From: JANPEZ01 sp031423155
GTDB taxonomy: Bacteria > Actinomycetota > UBA4738 > HRBIN12
DNA length: 64,000 bases
Direction: 5' to 3'
Assembly: GCA_031423155.1 (NCBI GenBank)
Contig: JANPEZ010000011.1
Coordinates: 17,133 to 81,132 of the forward strand
A program made the position numbers and the translations under genes. Below the pieces are notes generated by a model. It had not been told where the DNA came from, made no database searches, and saw only the letters and a program-made list of their open reading frames with translations. Of this stretch, positions 58,316-64,000 are shown piece by piece (within the stretch, counting starts at the first letter, position 1; the number at the start of each line of letters is the position of its first letter).

Positions 58316-59347
58316 ATGCGCATAGGTCTGATCTGTCCGCCTTGGCTCGCGGTGCCGCCGAAGGGTTACGGCGGCATCGAATGGGTGGTCGCTCTGCTCG
58401 CAGACGGCCTCGCCGAAGCCGGTCACGACGTGACCTTGTTCGCGACGGGAGACTCCGAAACCAAGGCCGAGCTGGAGTTCGTGTTCGCCGAAGCCCCGGG
58501 ATCCGCCGCGATCAACGACATAGTTCTGGACGCGACCCACACGATGTTCGCTATGCGCGATGCGCGTGAGCGATTCGATGTGCTGCACGTGCATTCACCC
58601 TTCAGTGCGCTCGCCGCCGCCATCGAGACCGGTGTCCCGACGGTGCACACCTTGCACGGATCGTTCACTCCCGAGATGGATCGTCTCTACGCTCAGATCG
58701 CCGACCGCGCTTGGTACGTAGCCATCAGCCAGGCCCAGCGCCGCTTCAACGAGACCCTGCGTTACGGCGGCGTCGTCTACAACGGCATCGACACGTCGTT
58801 CTACTCGATGCAAGAGGACAAGGAGGACTTCGTGCTCTTCCTGGGCCGCGCCGCGCCGGAGAAGGGATGGCTGCGCGCGATCGAGACCTGCAAGCTCACC
58901 GGCGACCGCCTCGTCTCGGCCGTGAAGATCGCCCACCACACCGAGGAGACGGAGTGGAACGAGCGCATCAAGCCGGCGCTCCCCGAAGGTGCGGAGGTAC
59001 TCGGCGAGATCACCCAGGAGGAGAAAGTCGAGCTGCTTCGGCGCGCCAAGGCCGTGCTGTTCCCCATCGATTGGCCCGAACCTTTCGGTTTGGTCATGAC
59101 GGAGGCGATGGCCTGTGGGACCCCCGTGATCGCGACCCCCCGCGGCTCGGTCCCAGAAGTCGTAGTCGACGGCGAGACCGGCTTCATCGTCAGCGTCGAG
59201 AACTACGCGGCGGAGGCGGCAGCCGCCCTCGGGCGCATCGGCGAGATAGACCCGCAGGTCTGCCGCGATCGCGTCCAGCGGCTCTTCTCCAAGGAAGCGA
59301 TGGTCGCCGGCTACGAAGAGGTCTTCGAGTCGGTCGTCGCAACCTGA
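58316..59347 (+). CDS. glycosyltransferase family 4
   Basis: A 343-residue GT-B enzyme. The N-terminal domain begins GLICPPWLAVPPKGYGGIEWVV with the nucleotide-sugar-side glycine loop; the C-terminal domain carries FLGRAAPEKGW and the GT4 E-x7-E element EPFGLVMTEAMACGTPVIA. The retaining mechanism is typical of the family. Acceptor and donor cannot be assigned; trehalose, glycolipid and polysaccharide enzymes share these motifs. Its last 37 nt overlap the end of the convergent metallophosphoesterase gene. Confidence 0.92.
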   Translation: MRIGLICPPWLAVPPKGYGGIEWVVALLADGLAEAGHDVTLFATGDSETKAELEFVFAEAPGSAAINDIVLDATHTMFAMRDARERFDVLHVHSPFSALAAAIETGVPTVHTLHGSFTPEMDRLYAQIADRAWYVAISQAQRRFNETLRYGGVVYNGIDTSFYSMQEDKEDFVLFLGRAAPEKGWLRAIETCKLTGDRLVSAVKIAHHTEETEWNERIKPALPEGAEVLGEITQEEKVELLRRAKAVLFPIDWPEPFGLVMTEAMACGTPVIATPRGSVPEVVVDGETGFIVSVENYAAEAAAALGRIGEIDPQVCRDRVQRLFSKEAMVAGYEEVFESVVAT

Positions 59348-60201
59348 CGCAGTTCGAGAAGCGTCGCCTCGGGTCGGCAGAAGAACCTGAATGGTGCGAA
59401 CTTGCTGGTACCCAGGCCGGGAGATGTGTGCAGGGTCGCGCCGCCCATCCGTATCAGGCCGCTCACTAACTTGCGCGGCATCGAGCAGTTCGTGACCAAC
59501 GCGCCGGCGAAAGGCAGCCGGACCTGACCTCCGTGGGTATGACCGGCCAGCATCAGGTCGTAGCCACATGCGGCCGTCTCGGGAGCCGAGTCGGGCGAGT
59601 GCATCACGGCGAAGCCGAATCGATCGGGGGCCTCCCGCGGAACCACGCGGAGGTCGTGCCATCCGATGTGGGCATCGTCCAGGCCGACCAGCTCCACGTC
59701 CAGACCCTCCAGCGTGATCGAGCGCCTCACGTTTCGAAGGTGCTCCCACCCCCCGGCTTCCAGCTGGTCGACCAGATCGGCCGAACGGCCTCGCGTTGCC
59801 CGACGCGGCTTGCGGTTCTTGTTGAAGTACCTGAGGTAGTTGAGGGGCTGCGGCACGAAGTAGTCGTTGGACCCCAGTACGAACCAGGATCCGAGCCGGC
59901 CGCGCGCCGCGCGCACCCCGGCGACCGCCGCCTCCACCGCCTCGGGCTCGGCGAGGAAGTCCCCCGTGACCACGGTGATGTCGGCCTGGGGTAGTCCGGC
60001 GATGAACGCGGCCTTGCGGGCGTCTTGCACCACGAAGTGAAGGTCCGAAAGATGCAGGACCGTGAGTTCGGTCGGACCCTCCGCCGGTAGGATGTTCAAG
60101 CGGTAGCGGCGCAGCCGGTACCACCTACGTTCGATCACAACCCCCCACGCCACGCAGAGCGCGCCGGCGGCGATGACAGTGAGAATCACTCGAAGGAACA
60201 C
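59311..60201 (-). CDS. membrane-anchored metallophosphoesterase (YkuE-like)
   Basis: A 296-residue protein with an N-terminal signal anchor (VILTVIAAGALCVAWGVVI). Calcineurin-like metal motifs are complete: LSDLHFV, VVTGDFLAEPEA, GSNDYFV, FAVMHSPDSA and AGHTHGGQVRLP. Homologues hydrolyse UDP-sugar or lipid phosphates at the membrane. Here the substrate is open. It is divergent from the yqeY-like gene with a 17-nt gap. Confidence 0.92.
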   Translation of the reverse strand: MFLRVILTVIAAGALCVAWGVVIERRWYRLRRYRLNILPAEGPTELTVLHLSDLHFVVQDARKAAFIAGLPQADITVVTGDFLAEPEAVEAAVAGVRAARGRLGSWFVLGSNDYFVPQPLNYLRYFNKNRKPRRATRGRSADLVDQLEAGGWEHLRNVRRSITLEGLDVELVGLDDAHIGWHDLRVVPREAPDRFGFAVMHSPDSAPETAACGYDLMLAGHTHGGQVRLPFAGALVTNCSMPRKLVSGLIRMGGATLHTSPGLGTSKFAPFRFFCRPEATLLELRQVATTDSKTSS

Positions 60202-60218
60202 TGAAAAGGGAGTCTACG

Positions 60219-60674
60219 GTGGGCGATGAGAGCCTCAAGGAGCAGATCTCCAAAGAGATGACGGCCGCGATGAAGGCGGGGGAGAAGGTGCGCGTGAGCG
60301 CCCTTCGCATGTTCATATCTGCGATCCGCTACAAGGAGGACGAACTAGGCCACGAACTCTCCGACGAGGAGGTCCGCGATGTCGCCGCCAAAGAGGTAAA
60401 GAAGCGCACCGAATCCATCGAGGCCTTCGAGGGCGCCGGGCGAACCGAGTTGGCCGAGAAGGAGACCGCGGAGCGAGAGGTCATCGCGCCGTATGCCCCC
60501 GAGATGCTCGAGGACGCAGTGCTCGACGCTCTCGTCGACGAAGCTCTTGCCGTGACGGGAGCCACATCCGTCAAGGAGATGGGCAAGGTCATGGGCTTCG
60601 TGATGGGCAAGGCGAAGGGCCAAGCCGACGGCAACGCGGTTCAGGCCAAGGTCCGCGCCAAACTGGGCGAGTAG
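60219..60674 (+). CDS. GatB/YqeY-domain protein
   Basis: A 151-residue helical protein equivalent to the tRNA-binding tail of GatB. Family segments: LKEQISKEMTAAMKAGEKVRVSALRMFISAI, KRTESIEAFEGAGRTELAEKE and GKVMGFVMGKAKGQADGNAVQA (given in parts). Free-standing YqeY proteins are widespread and may bind tRNA, but their role is undefined. GTG start preceded by AAAAGGGAG. It ends directly against the convergent penicillin-binding protein gene. Confidence 0.93.
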   Translation: MGDESLKEQISKEMTAAMKAGEKVRVSALRMFISAIRYKEDELGHELSDEEVRDVAAKEVKKRTESIEAFEGAGRTELAEKETAEREVIAPYAPEMLEDAVLDALVDEALAVTGATSVKEMGKVMGFVMGKAKGQADGNAVQAKVRAKLGE

Positions 60675-63056
60675 CTAGGGCGGTTTCTCGATCCACACGA
60701 CGATCGTGATCGTCTCTCCCATGTCGATCTTGGTTCCCGGCGGAACGCTCTGGGTGTAGACGCGGCCGATCTTCTCCGGGTCAGCGACCTCCTTGGTGAG
60801 TACCTCGACCTTGAAGCCCTCTTTGATCAGCAGTGCCTTGGCGTTGTCCAGCTTCATGCCCCGAACGTCGGGAACGACCGCCGAGGGAGCATGACCGTTG
60901 CTGACGTCGAGGGTCACGAGCAGGCCGAGCTCGGCCGTCGTTCCTCCCGCGGGCTTCTGGGCCACGACCGTTCCGGCGGGCTCGAGCGAGGGAACCTTGT
61001 TGATCACGGCGGTGAAGTTGGCCTCGGCCAGGATCTTCTCGGCATCGGCAGCCTGCTCACCCAGCACGTTCGGGATCTTTCCGGTGGCGGGGGCGGGAGG
61101 CGCCGGGAAGTATTCGACCGGCATCCCCGCCATGATCCGGGCCATGTAGTCGTGCCATATGGGGGCGGCGAGCGTTCCTCCGAAGACGGATTGCCCGAAG
61201 TAGTTGCTGAGTGGGTAGGGATTACCGGGGAAGCCGACCCACACTGCGGTCGATACCTGCGGTGTGTATCCGACGAACCAGACGTTGGAGTACTCCTGGC
61301 TCGTGCCGGTCTTGCCGGCGACCGGCCTGCCGATGTTGGCGCGCGTTCCGGTGCCGTGAGAGACGACCCCCTGCAGCATCGCGGTGACAAGATGGGCGAT
61401 GTCGGGTTCGATGACCTGTTCGCACTGCAGGTGATGTTTGTACAAGATCCCGGTCGCGTCCGAAACCTTCGCGACCGCGAACGGCTTGCAGTGCTTGCCG
61501 TCGTTGGCCAGGGTTTGAAATCCTGATGCCATCTCCAACGGTGAGACATCCGCCGTCCCCAGCGTCAGCGATCCGACCGCGGGCAGCGGCGAAGTGATGC
61601 CCATCGAGTGGGCTGTATCCACGACCTTCTGCGCCCCGACCTGCAGGATCAGTTGAGCGAACACGACGTTCACCGAGTCGGCCGTCGCCTCCCACAGGTT
61701 CATGTAACCGCCGGTGCCCGATTCGGCGTTATTCACGCAGTTGTCTTCGCTGATCCAAAGCGGAGAGCAGAAGGGAGTCTTGGAGTCGTAGACCTGACCA
61801 GGAGGGATCCCCTCCTGGAAGGCGGCCGCGAGCGTGAAAGGTTTGAACGCCGAGCCGGACTGGCGCGTGGCGACGGCCAGATCCAGCTGATCCTTCTGGT
61901 AGTTGCGACCCGAGAGCATCGTTCGGATCGCGCCGCTGGAATTGTCTATCGAGACGATGGCCTCGTCGGGCTTGTACTGGTAGCCCGGGTTTCCGACCGA
62001 CACCGCCCACGGCTGGCTCGCCACGGCCTGGGCGTCGCGCTGCCACTTCGGATCCAGGGTCGTCGTGATGCTCAGTCCACCCTGGAACAGGGTCCTTCGC
62101 CGCTGATTGATGTTCTTGCCGAACGAGTCGAATTCGTGATCGACGTTGTTCAAGATCTGGCGAACGATGTACGTGACGAAGAAGGGGTTGGCCTTCTTCG
62201 AGACGTGACCGGCGTTCTTGGGAAGGACGATGGGGGAGGCGCTGACCTTGTCGATCCGAGCTTGATCGAACCACTCGAGTTCAGCGAGCCGCTGCAGGAC
62301 GAGGTTGCGACGGATCACGGCGGCCTTGGGGCGATCGATCGGGTTGTAGTCCTCCGGAGCCTGGATCATCCCGGCAAGGGTTGCGGACTGAGAGAGGTTG
62401 AGCTTGGAGGCAGGCTTCTGGAAGTAGTACTCCGAGGCCGTTCCGATCCCGTAGACGCCGTTACCCAGGTAGACCTCGTTCATATACAGCTCGAGGATCT
62501 GGTCTTTCGTGTACTTCTGCTCCACGCGGATGGCCATGGCCAGTTCCTGAAGCTTGCGCTCCACGGTCTGTGAGGTATCTCCGATGACCGCGTTCTTGAC
62601 GAGTTGCTGCGTGATCGTCGAGCCTCCCTGGACCACCTGTCCAGCGGCGACGTTGGCGATGAGCGCCCGCAGTATCGAGGGCAGGTTCAGTGCGCCGTGT
62701 TCGTAGAAGGCGTGATCTTCGATCGCCAGCACGGACTTCCGAGCGATCTCGCTCACTTCGTCGAGGTGAACGATCTCCCGGTTCTCGTCCAGGTAGACGG
62801 TTGCCAAGACGGTCCTGCCGTCGGCCGCGAAGATGGTGGAGCGCTCGGGGAAGCTAGGCACCCGTTTGAAGGCATCTCCGAGTTCGGTCAGTCGAGCGTT
62901 CACGTGGTTGACGCCCAGGCTGAATCCGGCGGCGGCGGGCAGCAGAAGCAGCGCCACGAGTACCGCTCCGACCGCGATGACCACCGGGAAGAGCAGCAGC
63001 AGGAGAGGGTTCCCGCGGCGGATGGACTGCCGAACGAGTGGCTTGGTCCGTCCCAT
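60675..63056 (-). CDS. class A penicillin-binding protein with PASTA repeats
   Basis: Bifunctional peptidoglycan synthase, 793 residues. A cytoplasmic basic N-terminus and one membrane helix (about 17-43) precede the GT51 glycosyltransferase domain with catalytic Glu113 (AIEDHAFYEHG) and GGSTITQQLVKN. The transpeptidase domain has SxxK at Ser402-Lys405 (GSAFKPF), SVN at 461-463 and KTGT at 582-585. Two PASTA repeats end the protein (about 665-725 and 730-793; IPNVLGEQAADAEKIL, VPDVRGMKLDNAKALL), the muropeptide/beta-lactam-binding modules typical of PonA-type enzymes. Start ATG 63056, with TATCCT (63074-63069, minus) as -10. Confidence 0.96.
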   Translation of the reverse strand: MGRTKPLVRQSIRRGNPLLLLLFPVVIAVGAVLVALLLLPAAAGFSLGVNHVNARLTELGDAFKRVPSFPERSTIFAADGRTVLATVYLDENREIVHLDEVSEIARKSVLAIEDHAFYEHGALNLPSILRALIANVAAGQVVQGGSTITQQLVKNAVIGDTSQTVERKLQELAMAIRVEQKYTKDQILELYMNEVYLGNGVYGIGTASEYYFQKPASKLNLSQSATLAGMIQAPEDYNPIDRPKAAVIRRNLVLQRLAELEWFDQARIDKVSASPIVLPKNAGHVSKKANPFFVTYIVRQILNNVDHEFDSFGKNINQRRRTLFQGGLSITTTLDPKWQRDAQAVASQPWAVSVGNPGYQYKPDEAIVSIDNSSGAIRTMLSGRNYQKDQLDLAVATRQSGSAFKPFTLAAAFQEGIPPGQVYDSKTPFCSPLWISEDNCVNNAESGTGGYMNLWEATADSVNVVFAQLILQVGAQKVVDTAHSMGITSPLPAVGSLTLGTADVSPLEMASGFQTLANDGKHCKPFAVAKVSDATGILYKHHLQCEQVIEPDIAHLVTAMLQGVVSHGTGTRANIGRPVAGKTGTSQEYSNVWFVGYTPQVSTAVWVGFPGNPYPLSNYFGQSVFGGTLAAPIWHDYMARIMAGMPVEYFPAPPAPATGKIPNVLGEQAADAEKILAEANFTAVINKVPSLEPAGTVVAQKPAGGTTAELGLLVTLDVSNGHAPSAVVPDVRGMKLDNAKALLIKEGFKVEVLTKEVADPEKIGRVYTQSVPPGTKIDMGETITIVVWIEKPP

Positions 63057-63068
63057 GGGTTGCGGCTC

Positions 63069-63096
63069 AGGATACCCCCGGCTCGCCCGGTACGAT
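63069..63096. promoter_or_regulatory. divergent promoters of the PBP and NfeD-like genes
   Basis: Within the 49-nt gap, TATCCT on the minus strand (63074-63069) precedes the PBP ATG by 12 nt, and TACGAT on the plus strand (63091-63096) precedes the ATG at 63106 by 9 nt. Neither gene has a clear ribosome-binding site, so both mRNAs are nearly leaderless. Confidence 0.45.
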
Positions 63097-63105
63097 GTCG
63101 CACCG

Positions 63106-64000
63106 ATGCGCCGCGTAGTCCCATTCTTGTGTCTTTCAGCCGTGCTCGCGCTTTCGCCGGGCCTGGCTTCGGCCGAGCCCTCGGCCGTCGTCGACGTGAT
63201 CAAGGTCGAGGGAGCGCTGGATCGTCCCCTCGTCGGCTATCTCATTCAGCGATTGGACGAAGCCGAAGCCGACGGAGCGACCGTGGTCCTTCAGCTCGAC
63301 ACGTCGGGGACCTTGGATGAGGATGCGTTGGCGCTGGCGCAGCACGTCGCCGAACTGCGGGTGCCGGTCATCGCCTGGGTGGGACCGGCTCCGGCCAGGG
63401 CGAGCGGCGCCGGACTCCTTCTGATGTACGCCTCTTCACTGGCGGCCGTCTCGCCCGGATCGCAGACGGGCCCCCTTCGGCCGCTGGACCTGATCGACAC
63501 CGACCGCGACTTCCCCGGACTCTCCGAGACCATCGAGGGATGGATCTCGGCTCGCGGCAAGACGACGAGGACCGACTGGATCGACCGGGCCCTGCTCTTC
63601 CAGATACTGGCGCCCGACGACCGGGCATCGATCGGCGTCCTCCATCTCCGTCCCGAGATCGCGGTCCGCCCCGGCCCTGCCCTCGAGTCGACCCGTGTGC
63701 TCACCAACGCCCTCGGTCTCGTACCGACCACGCTCGCCGTCGGAGGAGAGGGCGACGAGTGGCTGCGGTCGGGCTGGTACGGGCGCGAAGGGCACGGGCC
63801 CGACGCCTTTCGCTGGAGCGAGCCCGAGTGCTCCGTCCTCCTGTCGATCGCCGGAAGCCACCTCCATCTCGAAGTGGGTTCGAGTCGCCCCGCGAGTTTT
63901 GCTCCCGTAGAGGTACGCATCACGAGTCTCGGGCGTGAGCTTGGTCGGGTTCGCATCGATCACGAACCCGTGTGGCAGCAGGTGAGCGTGCCGTTGCCCG
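63106..64000 (+). CDS. secreted NfeD/ClpP-fold protein (partial, runs off window)
   Basis: 298 residues are visible and the frame is open to the window edge. A signal peptide (FLCLSAVLALSPGLASA) leads into a domain like the N-terminal protease of NfeD1b (VDVIKVEGALDRPLVGYLI, VVLQLDTSGTLDEDAL, VPVIAWVGPAPARASGAG). In that family the nucleophile serine lies in ARAASAG; here the matching residue 101 is Gly and Ser is at 100. From about residue 215 a beta-rich domain follows (WLRSGWYGREGHGPDAFRWS, then VEVRITSLGRELGRVRI) instead of the usual NfeD membrane helices. Possibly a pseudoprotease scaffold in envelope biology. Confidence 0.7.
   Translation, partial: MRRVVPFLCLSAVLALSPGLASAEPSAVVDVIKVEGALDRPLVGYLIQRLDEAEADGATVVLQLDTSGTLDEDALALAQHVAELRVPVIAWVGPAPARASGAGLLLMYASSLAAVSPGSQTGPLRPLDLIDTDRDFPGLSETIEGWISARGKTTRTDWIDRALLFQILAPDDRASIGVLHLRPEIAVRPGPALESTRVLTNALGLVPTTLAVGGEGDEWLRSGWYGREGHGPDAFRWSEPECSVLLSIAGSHLHLEVGSSRPASFAPVEVRITSLGRELGRVRIDHEPVWQQVSVPLP

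Noticed and set aside
60891..63320. Long open frames on the plus strand opposite the penicillin-binding protein gene
   Set aside because: They are composed of arginine/glycine-rich nonsense with no family motif, and every conserved PBP motif is on the minus strand.
1..64000. CRISPR arrays, insertion sequences, prophage genes, rRNA operons
   Set aside because: No regularly spaced repeats, transposase or integrase motifs, phage structural genes or rRNA sequence were found on reading the window.

Overview
The window is about 64 kb of high-GC chromosomal DNA, very densely packed with genes, and looks like a fragment of an Actinomycetota-type genome of a lineage I cannot name. The support is a large-type SRP RNA upstream of dnaX, frequent GTG and TTG starts, many 4-nt stop/start overlaps, a zinc-type ribosomal protein S4, and about a dozen genes whose start codon lies 6 to 12 nt after a TAnnnT (often TAGACT) -10 element, meaning leaderless or nearly leaderless transcripts. 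I saw no insertion sequence, prophage or CRISPR array. Accessory character is limited to a copper island, a toxin-antitoxin pair and two decayed genes.

Layout. 1-2270 (minus): end of a peptide/nickel-type ABC uptake operon. 2358-2446: tRNA-Ser(GCT). 2557-8327: copper-handling island with a two-component system, a Met-rich exported protein, a cupredoxin lipoprotein, a SHOCT protein and a CopB-like P-type ATPase with an unusual CPD motif. 8358-9044: a nucleoside hydrolase remnant lacking its N-terminal half. 9069-15643: metallo-beta-lactamase-fold enzymes, a second cupredoxin-like protein, tRNA-Arg(ACG), GNAT, MFS transporter, aldo/keto reductase, membrane protein, nitroreductase. 15640-18500: IclR regulator divergent from leuCD over a clear operator. 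18497-28328: cupin, nicotinate phosphoribosyltransferase, minimal metalloprotease, tadA, two tRNA-Ser genes, tandem GNAT, HAD phosphatase, leucyl aminopeptidase, class III aminotransferase with FGGY kinase. 28362-31023: SRP RNA, dnaX, recR. 31020-35617: DUF4272 gene, ECF sigma factor with a DUF4349 membrane partner, lysC-asd. 35634-41504: large cyclase/ATPase/TPR signalling protein, VOC, GNAT, MazG, diguanylate cyclase.

41621-48250 is the most interesting segment. It is a tight five-gene operon: fatty acyl-CoA reductase fused to a HAD domain, zinc alcohol dehydrogenase, LarA-like protein, PlsC-type acyltransferase and TetR regulator, preceded by a TetR-like palindrome inside a leaderless promoter. 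I infer an uncharacterised lipid-alcohol or acylglycerol-type pathway under its own repressor.

48589-64000: alpha/beta-hydrolase/cyclase fusion, double-VOC protein, frameshifted GNAT pseudogene, rpsD, ADP-ribosylglycohydrolase, Tat-exported esterase, EamA transporter, VapBC-like module, glutaredoxin-thioredoxin reductase fusion, NlpC/P60 hydrolase with a structured leader, tRNA-Pro(CGG), glycosyltransferase, metallophosphoesterase, YqeY, a PASTA class A penicillin-binding protein, and a truncated-by-window NfeD/ClpP-fold protein with an altered nucleophile position.
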